From positions 1-64,000 of the forward strand of contig JBMNQX010000001.1 in NCBI GenBank assembly GCA_050944355.1: a DNA stretch of 64,000 bases, read 5' to 3'. This stretch comes from UBA4285 sp050944355 (GTDB taxonomy: Bacteria; Bacillota; Clostridia; Lachnospirales; Lachnospiraceae). The translations under genes were made by a program, and so were the position numbers. Under the pieces are notes generated by a model, which saw nothing but the letters and a program-made list of their open reading frames with translations, had not been told where the DNA came from and did no database searches. Shown in pieces: positions 1-8,951 of this stretch (positions are counted from its first letter, which is position 1; every line of letters starts with the position of its first letter).

Positions 1-110
1 TCTCCTTTGTATGGTTGTTTCTAGTCAACTCAATTATACCAAAGGCACAGCGTCTATGCCTTTTTAATTGCCTACATTATTGAGTTTTCAAGGTTCAACA
101 CACCTTTTGG
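1..110. other. AT-rich left edge with a small hairpin
   Basis: This stretch is clearly more AT-rich than the rest of the window and holds no gene. A hairpin with arms AAAGGCA (41-47) and TGCCTTT (57-63) is followed by TTAATTG; it could end a transcript entering from the left, but the T-run is mostly inside the stem. Positions 79-95 read as the complement of 'CCTTGAAAACTCAATAA', a string of the kind seen in Firmicutes leaders and spacers. On the - strand a 'CAAAGGAGA' sits at the very edge, as if a leftward gene began just outside. None of this is decisive. Confidence 0.3.
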
Positions 111-1073
111 GTGTGGGAAGTTTTAGTAAGTGAAATGAAAGAAAAAGTATTGTCCGGTGAGATGATCAGCAGAGACGAGGCTTTGAAACTTGTGCCTGCC
201 GATCTCGGTGAACTGACGAAAGCTGCCGACGAAATCCGGCGGCATTTCTGCGGAAAGGATTTTGATATGTGCGCTGTCATCAGTGTCAAAGGCGGCCGCT
301 GTTCGGAAAACTGCCGGTTCTGTCCGCAGGCAAGCGTGTCGGTTTCAAAGATCCGCACATTTCCGCTTCTGGACCCAGAGACAATCGTGAAAGACGCATG
401 TCTGCGGGCTTCCCAGGGGATCCGCCATTATGGCCTGGTGTCGTCCGGCCGGAAACTCCCGGATGAAGGAGTTGAGGTCATCTGTGAGGCGGTGCGGGAG
501 GCAAAAAAGAAGGCGGATATTCACTTCTGCGTGTCGCTGGGGCTGCTTACGCGGGACAATCTGAGAGACTTGAAAAAGGCGGGCGTCGAGAGAATTCACA
601 ACAATCTCGAGACGTCGGAGGCTTTTTTTCCGAAACTGTGCACAAGTCACACATTTGCCATGAAGAGTGAGGTGGCGAGGATGGCGCACGAGGAGGGACT
701 CGAGGTGTGCAGCGGCGGTATTTTCGGTGTGGGTGAGAGCTGGGAGGACAGGATCGATCTGGCGCTCGCCGAGCGGGAACAGGCGGCAGAGTCGGTCCCG
801 ATCAATATGCTGGACCCGGTCAAGGGCTCGCCGCTGGGCGACTCGGAAGTCATGAAGCAGGATGAGGTGCTTCGGATTGTGGCGATTTTCCGGTTTATAC
901 TGCCGGACCGCTATATCAGACTGGCCGCCGGGAGGCCGTTTCTTCCTGACAGCGGGCTTTCGGCGTTCCTCTCGGGGTCAAACGCTTCGATCACGGGCGA
1001 CATGCTCAATGTAAAAGGAATAACGGTGAAGAAAGATCTGGAAACTATCCGCAATATGGATTACAATATGTAA
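111..1073 (+). CDS. bioB: biotin synthase (radical SAM)
   Basis: Inserts sulfur into dethiobiotin, the last step of biotin synthesis, in the cytoplasm. The 320-residue product has normal family length, the radical-SAM cluster motif 'CSENCRFC' (C64, C68, C71), and the BioB landmarks 'HNNLETS', 'CSGGIFGVGE' and 'IRLAAGRP'. Compared with E. coli BioB, the auxiliary-cluster cysteines in 'HFCVSLG' and 'EVCSGG' are present, but the first one is missing: the segment reads 'HYGLVSSG' where E. coli has 'FCMGAAW'. This suggests a different auxiliary cluster. GTG 111 opens the frame; ATG 135 (starting 'MKEKVLSGE') is equally plausible, and neither has a good ribosome binding site. No other bio genes are nearby. 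The product would serve the biotin-carrying AccB encoded at 30780. Confidence 0.9.
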   Translation: MWEVLVSEMKEKVLSGEMISRDEALKLVPADLGELTKAADEIRRHFCGKDFDMCAVISVKGGRCSENCRFCPQASVSVSKIRTFPLLDPETIVKDACLRASQGIRHYGLVSSGRKLPDEGVEVICEAVREAKKKADIHFCVSLGLLTRDNLRDLKKAGVERIHNNLETSEAFFPKLCTSHTFAMKSEVARMAHEEGLEVCSGGIFGVGESWEDRIDLALAEREQAAESVPINMLDPVKGSPLGDSEVMKQDEVLRIVAIFRFILPDRYIRLAAGRPFLPDSGLSAFLSGSNASITGDMLNVKGITVKKDLETIRNMDYNM

Positions 1074-1083
1074 GTGCTTACAT
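1068..1083. promoter_or_regulatory. cre-like palindrome upstream of uxuA
   Basis: A perfect 7-bp inverted repeat, ATGTAAG-TG-CTTACAT, straddles the stop codon of bioB and lies about 35 bases before the -35 box proposed for uxuA. It fits the CcpA catabolite-response consensus WTGNAANCGNWNNCW at every position except one central C (T here). A GntR- or LacI-family uronate regulator could also bind such a site. Which protein uses it is inference. Confidence 0.45.
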
Positions 1084-1118
1084 TTCTGCTCCTCATTGTG
1101 CAATCTGCCGCAAAACAG

Positions 1119-1148
1119 TTGAGAAGTTTTCAGTGACAGTGTTAAAAT
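1119..1148 (+). promoter_or_regulatory. promoter of uxuA
   Basis: TTGAGA (1119-1124), 18-base spacer, TAAAAT (1143-1148). It lies about 90 bases before the uxuA start and after the cre-like palindrome, so uxuA-uxuB can be transcribed apart from bioB. Confidence 0.5.
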
Positions 1149-1239
1149 GTAAGAAGCAGATTTTGTGAATGTTGCACAGCATGAAGGCGTCCTGCGCTGC
1201 TTCAGGATGCAATTCAAACAAAAAGGAGAATACTGACTT

Positions 1240-2373
1240 ATGGAAATGACATTGCGCTGGTACGGCAAGAACTTTGACAGTGTGACGCTCAAAGAGATCC
1301 GCCAGATTCCGGGAGTCAAGGGAGTCATCACGACTCTTTATGACACGACGCCGGGCGAGGTCTGGCAGCCGGAGCGGATTGCGGCACTCAAGAAAGATGT
1401 TGAGGACGCAGGCCTGAAGATTTCCGGCATCGAATCGGTCAACGTGTGTGATTCGATCAAGGTGGGCGACAGTGACCGCGACAAGTACATTGATAATTAT
1501 ATTGAGACGCTTGAGAATCTCGGAAAAGCCGATATTCATCTGGTATGCTACAATTTCATGCCGGTATTCGACTGGACCAGAACCGAGCTCGCGAGAGTAA
1601 AGCCGGACGGCTCGACAGGACTGGCCTACAATCAGAAAGCCATCGACGCGATTGATCCGAACCATCTGGCTGAGTCCGTGCAGAAGATGAGCAACGGAAC
1701 GGTTATGCCGGGATGGGAGCCGGAGCGCATGGCTCAGGTGACAAAGCTGTTCGAGATGTACAAGGACACCGACGGCGAGAAGCTTTTCAACAATCTCGTA
1801 TATTTCCTGAAGGCGATCATGCCTGTCTGCGACAAGTATGACATCAACATGGCGATTCACCCGGATGATCCGGCGTGGTCTGTATTCGGCCTGACCCGCA
1901 TCATCAACTCCGAGGAAGGTATTCTCCGTCTGATGAAAGCTGTCGACAACGTGCACAACGGTGTCACGTTCTGCTCCGGCTCGTACGGCACGAATCTCAA
2001 CAATGATCTGCCGCACATGATCCGCGCGCTGGGCAACAGAATTCACTTCGCGCATGTCCGCAACCTCAAGTTCAACGACACATCAAGAGAGAATTATGAC
2101 TTCGAGGAAGCGCAGCATCTGTCGTCCGACGGCAACTTCGATATGTACGAGATCATGAGAGCTCTGTATGAGACAGGTTTCGACGGACCGATCAGACCGG
2201 ACCACGGCCGCATGATCTGGGACGAAGTCGGCAAGCCGGGCGTCATTCCGGGCTACGGTCTGTATGACAGAGCGCTGGGCGCGACATATCTGAACGGCCT
2301 CTGGGAGGCTATTGACAAGGCGGAGACAAGAGGAATTCCGTCCGGCCTCAGAGAAAAGAATCTTCATAAATAA
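1240..2373 (+). CDS. uxuA: mannonate dehydratase
   Basis: Dehydrates D-mannonate to 2-keto-3-deoxy-D-gluconate in the cytoplasmic glucuronate pathway. The 377-residue product matches UxuA from end to end: N-terminal 'MTLRWYGKNFDSVTL' and 'GVITTLYDTTPGEVW', the metal-site region around 'HPDDP' (H207), then 'FCSGSYG', 'FAHVRN' and 'RPDHGRMIW'. These His, Asp and Cys residues are those that bind the divalent metal in the TIM-barrel family. The ATG follows AAGGAGAA at a good distance. It is the first gene of a two-gene unit with uxuB. Confidence 0.96.
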   Translation: MEMTLRWYGKNFDSVTLKEIRQIPGVKGVITTLYDTTPGEVWQPERIAALKKDVEDAGLKISGIESVNVCDSIKVGDSDRDKYIDNYIETLENLGKADIHLVCYNFMPVFDWTRTELARVKPDGSTGLAYNQKAIDAIDPNHLAESVQKMSNGTVMPGWEPERMAQVTKLFEMYKDTDGEKLFNNLVYFLKAIMPVCDKYDINMAIHPDDPAWSVFGLTRIINSEEGILRLMKAVDNVHNGVTFCSGSYGTNLNNDLPHMIRALGNRIHFAHVRNLKFNDTSRENYDFEEAQHLSSDGNFDMYEIMRALYETGFDGPIRPDHGRMIWDEVGKPGVIPGYGLYDRALGATYLNGLWEAIDKAETRGIPSGLREKNLHK

Positions 2374-2385
2374 TGTGAGATAATT

Positions 2386-2418
2386 CGTCAGGGCTCCGGG
2401 ACTTGCGGAGCCTTGACG
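2386..2418 (+). other. hairpin between uxuA and uxuB
   Basis: A strong stem, CGTCA-GGCTCCG against CGGAGCC-TGACG with one mismatch, fills the gap between the two genes. There is no clean T-run after it, so it is more likely an mRNA-processing or partial-attenuation element that sets the uxuA/uxuB ratio than a full terminator. Confidence 0.5.
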
Positions 2419-2460
2419 AGTCTGTTTGTTTCAGAATACATAGTAAGGAGATACGTCACC

Positions 2461-4083
2461 ATGAAGCTTAGTTTAGCAGGTCTTGAGAACAGACAGGAGT
2501 GGCTTGACAAGGGCTATATTCTGCCGACATTTGACATCAAAGCGGTTGCGGAAGAGACGAAGAAAAATCCGGTCTGGGTTCATTTCGGCGCCGGCAACAT
2601 CTTCCGCGCGTTCCAGGCAAACCTCGCTCAGCAGATGATCGAGAAGGGCGAAATGAAGTCCGGCATCACGGTCTGCGAGGGCTTTGACTATGAGATTATC
2701 GAAAAGCAGTACCGCCCGCACGACAATCTTTCGATTCTCGTGACTCTGAAATCGACCGGCGATGTCGAGAAGACCGTCATCGGTTCGATCGGCGAGTCCA
2801 CGATTCTGGATTCCGAGAACAAGGCGGAGTTCGACAGACTGAAGGAAATTTTCAGCTCAGACAGTCTTCAGCTCTGCACATTTACGGTCACAGAGAAGGG
2901 CTACAGCTTGGTCAACGGCCGCGGCGAGCAGCTTCCGGCTGTGACGGCTGACTTTGCGGCGGGACCGGAAAAGCCGGCGAGCTACATCGGCAAGGTCGTT
3001 TCTCTGCTGTACACGAGATATCAGGCCGGCAGGAAGCCGATTGCCATGGTTTCCACCGACAACTGCTCGCACAACGGCGAGAAGCTCTACAATTCTGTCA
3101 TTGCCTACGCCAAGGCGTGGGTTGAAGGCGGCAAGGCAGAGGCAGGCTTCCTGGATTATCTGAACGACGAGACAAAGGTTTCGTTCCCGTGGTCGATGAT
3201 CGACAAGATTACGCCGCGCCCGGACAAGTCGGTTGAGGCTATTCTGCGCGCTGACGGTCTGGAAGATCTCGATCCGGTTGTGACGTCCAAGAAGACCTGG
3301 GTTGCTCCGTTTGTAAACGCGGAGGAGACGCAGTATCTGGTCATTGAGGACAAGTTCCCGAACGGCCGCCCGGCTCTTCAGGATGTCGGCGTCATCTTCA
3401 CGACCCGCGAGACTGTCAATGACGTTGAGCGCATGAAGGTTACGACATGTCTGAACCCGCTCCACACAGCTCTCGCTGTCTATGGCTGCCTGCTCGGATT
3501 CACGAAGATCTCTGACGAGATGAAGAACAAGGAGCTCGTAAACCTGGTAAATATTCTCGGCTACAAAGAAGGACTGCCGGTTGTCAAAGATCCCGGCGTT
3601 CTCAATCCGAAGGAGTTTATCGACACGGTTCTGCAGGTCCGCGTGCCGAATCCGTTCATGCCGGATACCCCGCAGAGAATTGCGACGGATACGTCGCAGA
3701 AGCTCGCGATCCGCTATGGCGAGACCATCAAGTCTTACATCGCTGATCCGAACAGAGATCCGAAGACGCTCACGATGATTCCGCTCGTATTCGCCGGCTG
3801 GCTGCGCTATCTGATGGCTGTCGACGATGAGGGCAAGGCTTTCGAGCCGTCGCCGGATCCGCTTCTTGAAGATGCCCAGAAGTTTGTCAAGGACTTTAAG
3901 CTCGGCGAAGTGCCGTCTGAAGAGGACACGAAGAAGGCTCTGCTTCCGCTTCTGAAGAACAAGCAGATTTTTGGCGTCGACCTCGAGGAAATCGGCCTCG
4001 CAGACAAGGTTGTCGATTATTTCCGTCAGGAGATCGCAGGACCGGGCGCTGTCATGGCCACTCTGAAGAAATACGTAGACTGA
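2461..4083 (+). CDS. uxuB: fructuronate reductase (mannitol dehydrogenase family)
   Basis: NAD-dependent reduction of D-fructuronate to D-mannonate, feeding UxuA. The product is 540 residues, typical of the long-chain mannitol dehydrogenase family. It has the dinucleotide-binding loop 'VHFGAGNIFRAF' (about 40-51) and the catalytic block 'KVTTCLNPLHTALAV' (about 326-340, with the family Lys, Asn and His). The frame is open further upstream, but ATG 2461 is preceded by AAGGAG and starts at the family N-terminus. Alternatives are a tagaturonate or mannitol dehydrogenase; pairing with uxuA favours fructuronate. The gene ends at a strong hairpin. Confidence 0.9.
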   Translation: MKLSLAGLENRQEWLDKGYILPTFDIKAVAEETKKNPVWVHFGAGNIFRAFQANLAQQMIEKGEMKSGITVCEGFDYEIIEKQYRPHDNLSILVTLKSTGDVEKTVIGSIGESTILDSENKAEFDRLKEIFSSDSLQLCTFTVTEKGYSLVNGRGEQLPAVTADFAAGPEKPASYIGKVVSLLYTRYQAGRKPIAMVSTDNCSHNGEKLYNSVIAYAKAWVEGGKAEAGFLDYLNDETKVSFPWSMIDKITPRPDKSVEAILRADGLEDLDPVVTSKKTWVAPFVNAEETQYLVIEDKFPNGRPALQDVGVIFTTRETVNDVERMKVTTCLNPLHTALAVYGCLLGFTKISDEMKNKELVNLVNILGYKEGLPVVKDPGVLNPKEFIDTVLQVRVPNPFMPDTPQRIATDTSQKLAIRYGETIKSYIADPNRDPKTLTMIPLVFAGWLRYLMAVDDEGKAFEPSPDPLLEDAQKFVKDFKLGEVPSEEDTKKALLPLLKNKQIFGVDLEEIGLADKVVDYFRQEIAGPGAVMATLKKYVD

Positions 4084-4104
4084 TACAGTTTTCTCTCTGC
4101 ACAA

Positions 4105-4148
4105 TGTGCCGCCTTTCCCGTCTGACGGGAGAGGCGGCATGTTTGCTT
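4105..4148 (+). terminator. terminator after uxuB
   Basis: GC-rich hairpin with arms TGCCGCCT/AGGCGGCA and TCCCGTC/CGGGA around a three-base loop, followed by TGTTTGCTTT. The T-run is interrupted, so termination may be incomplete. Confidence 0.6.
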
Positions 4149-4155
4149 TCGGCAC

Positions 4156-4185
4156 TTGCGCGAAGTGCGCGCTCAATCGTACAAT
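4156..4185 (+). promoter_or_regulatory. possible promoter for the AAA ATPase gene
   Basis: TTGCGC (4156-4161), 18-base spacer, TACAAT (4180-4185). The -35 region overlaps a small inverted repeat, GCACTT/AAGTGC (4153-4168). Confidence 0.4.
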
Positions 4186-4245
4186 ATCTCAAGTGGCAGA
4201 TGAGACAGATGTCTTTGGAAAAGCCTGTGGCGGAAAGGCAGCAGC

Positions 4246-7221
4246 ATGAAGTTTGATGCGAACGAAATCCTGGGGAGTTTCTGGCCGGATTCGGACGAAA
4301 AAAAAGATAAAAAGAAGACAGCGGGGGCAGATGTTTCCCATTCACAGAAAGGGCAGAGCACAAAACAGAAAAAAGAAATAAAGTCTGACGCGAAGAGCAA
4401 GAGCCCGGTGCCATCCGGAAATACAAGCCGGATGCAGAAATCTTCCGTGCTTTCCGGCACCAATATCGCGAAAAATTATGCTGAGGCGGATAAAGCTGTC
4501 CGCGACGCGCAGAAGCTTCTGAAAGAGATATCAACGTGGAACGCGGATCACATCGCTCAGCTGGAGCAGCCGGAGCCGGCAAAGACAGGCGGCAGTAAGA
4601 CCAGCTTCGCTTCCGAAAATCCGGCGGCATCCGGCAGACAGACACAGGCGGCAAAACCGGTCACGGACGCGGCGATTATTTTTTCGCAGCTGCCTGAGGA
4701 ACTGGAGAAAATCTGGATCGGCTCGGATAAAGACCGAAAAGCTTTGAGCATCGCTTTTGCGCGGCCGATTGCCGGCGGGAGAGAAAAGAAACCGAAAAAT
4801 GCCATTCTCATCTGCGGGAGCGAGAGCCGGGGCAAAGTGTACGCGGTGCGCTGCGTCAGCCGGATTCTGAAAGAAAAGGGCATATTTACATCCAGTGAGA
4901 CGGCAATTCTTGAGATGGGAGATTACGCCGGCGATTCTGACGGCGCGCTTTTCAGAAGCGATCTGTACGGGGCACTGGCCGGCAGCGCGCCCTGTGTCGT
5001 ATTTGACGGCATCGAAAAAATTTCGCCCTCTCAGCTTGACATCCTCACCTCGATATTGACAGACGGCGTCTGGAAACTCCCGAAGCGCTATCTCTCGCAG
5101 AACGGAACGCTTGTCGAGGCGGGCGGCGCGATGGGAAAAGGACTGATTTCCGAAATCCGCTGTGAAGACCGGTATCTGATTTTCACGACGACGGCAAAAG
5201 AGGGAAAAGTTGCCTCGATTCTCGGCGGCCGGTTCATGAGCGCGCTGGGCGATGTCATCACACTTGACCCGTTTGACTCAGATAACATCAGAGATCTCTC
5301 TTCCCGGATCGCAAAAGAGCTCGAGAGAAGATGCGATGAGAAACTGAATATAAAACTTCTCTGCCCCGATGATACAATCGCGGCATTTTCCGGCCATTAC
5401 AGCGTGTCGTCCGGTGTTCAGGGCATGATTGACTTTGCGGATGCGTGTATCTACGAGCCCCTGGCTGAAATGAAGCTGGAAGGAACGCTCAAAGACGGGG
5501 ACAGCGCGGAGCTTGTGCCCGGGAGCAGCACCGCATTTGCCATCCGAAAAGGAAACGAGACGATTGAACTTGCCGGCGGCCGGAAGGAAAATGACGCGGC
5601 GCTCGCTGAGGTGAAAGAGCAGCTCGGAGGTCTGGTCGGACTCGGCAATCTTAAGGCGTATCTGAATAGTCTCGAGATGAATCTGAGAATGCAGAGGCGA
5701 AGAAGAGAGCAGGGACTGAAGACGGCCGGCGTCACGATGCACATGGTTTTCACCGGTAATCCGGGAACCGGCAAGACGACAGCCGCGAGGATTCTGGCGT
5801 CGTATCTGAAAGCGCTCGGCGTTCTTTCGTCCGGACAGCTGGTAGAGGTGAGCCGTTCGGATCTCGTCGGAGAATATGCCGGGAGCACAGCGATCAAGAC
5901 GGCTTCGGTCATACGGAGCGCGATCGGAGGCGTGCTGTTCATCGATGAGGCGTACTCGCTGCACCGCGGCGACAACGACTCGTTTGGCCTCGAGGCGATC
6001 GACACGCTGGTCAAAGGTATGGAGGATCACAAGGATGATCTGGTCGTGATTCTGGCGGGATACGACAGGGAAATGAGCGATTTTCTGAAGTCAAATTCCG
6101 GACTGAAGTCGCGTTTTCCGAATTATATCCACTTTGACGATTACACTCCGCAGGAAATGCTCGCGATCGCGGACATCATGGCAAAGTCGAAAGGTTATGT
6201 CATCGCGGATTCCTGCCGGGAAGGCCTCGCGGAAAAGTTTGGCCGCGCGCAGGTTCCGGGCAGGAATGACGGCGGCAACGGCCGTCTGGTCCGGAATATG
6301 ATCGAGAAGGCTGTTCTGAATCAGGCAGAACGGCTCGCGAAAACGGGCGGCTCGAAGTCTGATCTCACGACGCTTCTCCCGGAGGACTTCGAGCTCGACG
6401 GAAACCGGTCTTTTGATCTTGAAGCGGCGTTTGCGAAGATCGTCGACAGGCAGAATGTCAAAGAATATATCCGGGGCCTTGCGGCGAGAGTGAAACTTTC
6501 CAGCGCGCGCGAAAAAGCGGGTCTCGCGCCTTCCGGCACGGAATGCCAGAATCTGATCTTTTCGGGAAACGCGGGTAGCGGCCGCACGCTCTGCGCGCAC
6601 CTGATCGCCGATGCGCTGAGTTCCCTCGGCGTGATCAAGACAAATCATATCGTCACGGCGGACCGCGGCAGTCTCATCGCCGGGTATGTCGGCCAGACGG
6701 CGTCAAAGGTAAGAGAAGTGGCCGAATCAGCTCTGGGCGGAGTCCTTTTTATCGATGATGCGGACACGCTGTACTCCGGCTCTGAAAACGATTTCGGCAA
6801 GGAGGCTCTTGACGCGCTTGTGCAGCTGATGGGGCAGTACAAGGAAAGCCTGATGGTGATACTCTCGGGAACACCGGCGGGACTGGCGGCGCTTTTCCTG
6901 CAGAATGGCGGGCTTCGCTCTTCATTTTCCACGGAGCTGGATTTTCCGGACTATACGCCGCAGGAGCTGCTTGAAATCGCGAAGCTTCAGTGCAAAGAGA
7001 AAGGTTTTGTCCTGAGCGAAGGCGGACAGAAAAAGCTTCTCGGGAAATTCACGCACTCCGCGCTGCTCCCGGGATACGGGAACGGACAGCTGTCTGCGTC
7101 AGAGGTTGAGAAAGCCGTGAACGCCCAGGCTCTGCGCCTGGCCGGCGGCAATGACGAAAAAATTGCAAAACTCACAAAAGAAGAACTGATGACAATCACA
7201 GAAGAAGATATACAGGAATAA
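4246..7221 (+). CDS. large triple-AAA+ protein (CbxX/CfqX, SpoVK-like)
   Basis: A 991-residue cytoplasmic protein with three ATPase-like modules. Residues 1-150 are charged and apparently disordered. Module 1 (about 180-400) has a degenerate P-loop, 'GSESRGK', and 'CVVFDGIEK' in place of Walker B. Module 2 (about 455-720) is an intact CbxX/CfqX domain with 'GNPGTGKT' (504-511) and 'GVLFIDEAYSL' near 565. Module 3 (about 735-985) is its close repeat, but with 'GNAGSGRT' (Lys to Arg) and 'GVLFIDDADTLY' (Glu to Asp), so it is probably inactive. Family members act as remodelling ATPases: Rubisco activase CbbX, SpoVK, EccA of type VII secretion. No partner gene of any of these systems is adjacent, so the substrate is unknown. 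GH51 arabinofuranosidase follows 66 bases later. Confidence 0.85.
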   Translation: MKFDANEILGSFWPDSDEKKDKKKTAGADVSHSQKGQSTKQKKEIKSDAKSKSPVPSGNTSRMQKSSVLSGTNIAKNYAEADKAVRDAQKLLKEISTWNADHIAQLEQPEPAKTGGSKTSFASENPAASGRQTQAAKPVTDAAIIFSQLPEELEKIWIGSDKDRKALSIAFARPIAGGREKKPKNAILICGSESRGKVYAVRCVSRILKEKGIFTSSETAILEMGDYAGDSDGALFRSDLYGALAGSAPCVVFDGIEKISPSQLDILTSILTDGVWKLPKRYLSQNGTLVEAGGAMGKGLISEIRCEDRYLIFTTTAKEGKVASILGGRFMSALGDVITLDPFDSDNIRDLSSRIAKELERRCDEKLNIKLLCPDDTIAAFSGHYSVSSGVQGMIDFADACIYEPLAEMKLEGTLKDGDSAELVPGSSTAFAIRKGNETIELAGGRKENDAALAEVKEQLGGLVGLGNLKAYLNSLEMNLRMQRRRREQGLKTAGVTMHMVFTGNPGTGKTTAARILASYLKALGVLSSGQLVEVSRSDLVGEYAGSTAIKTASVIRSAIGGVLFIDEAYSLHRGDNDSFGLEAIDTLVKGMEDHKDDLVVILAGYDREMSDFLKSNSGLKSRFPNYIHFDDYTPQEMLAIADIMAKSKGYVIADSCREGLAEKFGRAQVPGRNDGGNGRLVRNMIEKAVLNQAERLAKTGGSKSDLTTLLPEDFELDGNRSFDLEAAFAKIVDRQNVKEYIRGLAARVKLSSAREKAGLAPSGTECQNLIFSGNAGSGRTLCAHLIADALSSLGVIKTNHIVTADRGSLIAGYVGQTASKVREVAESALGGVLFIDDADTLYSGSENDFGKEALDALVQLMGQYKESLMVILSGTPAGLAALFLQNGGLRSSFSTELDFPDYTPQELLEIAKLQCKEKGFVLSEGGQKKLLGKFTHSALLPGYGNGQLSASEVEKAVNAQALRLAGGNDEKIAKLTKEELMTITEEDIQE

Positions 7222-7287
7222 AAGCGGGATATTCGAAACCAGTATGCGTATGCTATGCGGAAGAAAGTCCGCGGAGAGGAAAATTTT

Positions 7288-8799
7288 ATGACCAGAAAAA
7301 CGAAACTGATTGTCGACCGGGATTTTGAGCTCGGAGAGATTGACAGAAGAGTGTACGGCTCTTTCATTGAACATCTCGGGAGAGCTGTTTACAACGGCAT
7401 CTATCAGCCGGGACACCCGTCGGCGGATGAGAACGGTTTCCGCACGGATGTGATGGACCTCGTCAGAGATCTCGGCGTGTCACAGGTGCGCTATCCGGGC
7501 GGCAATTATGTCTCCAACTTCCGCTGGGAGGATTCCGTGGGGCCGAAGGAGAACCGGAGAGCGCGGCTCGATCTTGCGTGGCGGACATATGAGCCGAATA
7601 CATTCGGCATCAACGAGTTTTCCAAGTGGTCGAAAAAGGCCGGAACTGACATCATGATGGCCGTGAATCTCGGCACGAGAGGCACAGAAGATGCGCTGAA
7701 TCTCCTTGAGTACTGCAACATGGATACCGAGAGCTATTGGGCGGATCTGCGCAGAAAGCACGGCGACAAGGATCCGTACGGCATCAGGCTCTGGTGCATG
7801 GGCAATGAGATGGACGGCCCATGGCAGATGGGCCACAAAGAGGCAAAGGAATACGGGCGCCTCGCGGCCGAGACGTCCAAGGCCATGAAGACGATGGATC
7901 ATTCGATCGAGACGGTTGTCTGCGGGTCCGCCAGCCGGACGATGCCGACGTTCGGACAGTGGGAATATCAGGTCCTGAGCGAGGCATACGACTATGTGGA
8001 CTATGTGTCTCTTCACCAGTACTGGGGCAATCAGGCGGATGACACTGCTGACTTTTTCGCAAACAGCGATGATCTGGAAGATTTCCTCCACGCCGTGATC
8101 TCGATCTGCGACGCGGTAAAAGCCGAAAAAAATTCGAAAAAGACGCTCAATCTGTCTTTTGACGAGTGGAATGTCTGGTATCACTCAAACGAGAAAGACA
8201 ACGAATCGATGGAAAATCAGCCGTGGAGGCGGCATCCGCATCTGCTCGAGGACATCTACACGTACGAGGACGCGATTGTCGACGCGCTCGCGCTGATCAA
8301 ATTCCTCCAGCACGCCGACCGCGTGAAGATCGCCTGCCTGGCACAGCTGGTCAATGTCATCGCCCCGATCATGACGGAAGACGACGGGCGCGCGTGGAGA
8401 CAGACGATTTACTGGCCGTTCTGGCTTGTATCTCACTACGGACGCGGAAAAGCACTCGTCCCGGTTCTCTCGGGCGGCGATCATCCGACGAGCCGGCACG
8501 ATCACGTCAGCGACGTCGAGGCGGTGGCTGTTCTGAACGAAGAGAAAGAGCAGACTGTGATCTTCGCCGTCAACCGCAACACGAGAGAAGCGGTGGAATT
8601 CACGGCGGATCTGCGCGGATTTGACAACTTGAGAGTTCTCGATTTTGAGGCGCTCGAAAGTGACGATATGAAGATCACAAACTCAGCCGGGAGCGAGCCG
8701 GTAAAGCCGGTGAAGCGCACCGACGCGAAGATGGACGGGAAAATGATGACAGCCGTGCTGAAGCCCGCGAGCTTCGTGACCATTGTCCTCGGAAAATGA
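7288..8799 (+). CDS. abfA: alpha-L-arabinofuranosidase, GH51
   Basis: Releases terminal alpha-L-arabinose from arabinan and arabinoxylan oligosaccharides. The 503-residue product has the GH51 landmarks: 'GSFIEHLGRAVYNGIY', 'VRYPGGNYVSNFRW', the acid/base Glu in 'WCMGNEMDGPW' (E174) and the nucleophile Glu in 'LSFDEWNVWY' (E293), ending in the beta-sandwich typical of the family. There is no signal peptide, so it acts inside the cell on imported oligosaccharides. ATG 7288 follows GGAGAGGAAA; the frame extends 11 codons upstream. No arabinose transport or isomerase genes are in the window. A strong terminator follows. Confidence 0.95.
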   Translation: MTRKTKLIVDRDFELGEIDRRVYGSFIEHLGRAVYNGIYQPGHPSADENGFRTDVMDLVRDLGVSQVRYPGGNYVSNFRWEDSVGPKENRRARLDLAWRTYEPNTFGINEFSKWSKKAGTDIMMAVNLGTRGTEDALNLLEYCNMDTESYWADLRRKHGDKDPYGIRLWCMGNEMDGPWQMGHKEAKEYGRLAAETSKAMKTMDHSIETVVCGSASRTMPTFGQWEYQVLSEAYDYVDYVSLHQYWGNQADDTADFFANSDDLEDFLHAVISICDAVKAEKNSKKTLNLSFDEWNVWYHSNEKDNESMENQPWRRHPHLLEDIYTYEDAIVDALALIKFLQHADRVKIACLAQLVNVIAPIMTEDDGRAWRQTIYWPFWLVSHYGRGKALVPVLSGGDHPTSRHDHVSDVEAVAVLNEEKEQTVIFAVNRNTREAVEFTADLRGFDNLRVLDFEALESDDMKITNSAGSEPVKPVKRTDAKMDGKMMTAVLKPASFVTIVLGK

Positions 8800-8827
8800 T
8801 ATCCATCATGACAAATATTTGAGAACT

Positions 8828-8859
8828 ACCCGGAAGACGAAAATCTTCCGGGTGTTTTT
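8828..8859 (+). terminator. terminator after abfA
   Basis: Perfect 10-bp stem ACCCGGAAGA/TCTTCCGGGT with a six-base loop, followed by GTTTTTA. Confidence 0.9.
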
Positions 8860-8951
8860 ACGGGACCGGACAAATACCTCTTCCATTTCCCGCGAAGATA
8901 GTCTATTATTCAGACATACTCTACCAAAATGATATGAAATATGAAAAATGC

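Noticed and set aside
79..95. Possible trace of an rRNA spacer at the left edge
   Set aside because: Only one short string resembles it; no 16S, 23S or 5S sequence follows on either strand.
1093..2055. 320-codon open frame on the - strand opposite uxuA
   Set aside because: The + strand product matches UxuA throughout; the reverse frame is a by-product of GC-rich codons, rich in His and Arg and without family similarity or a ribosome site.
2857..4176. 439-codon - strand open frame opposite uxuB
   Set aside because: Mirror frame of a well supported gene; no recognisable domain.
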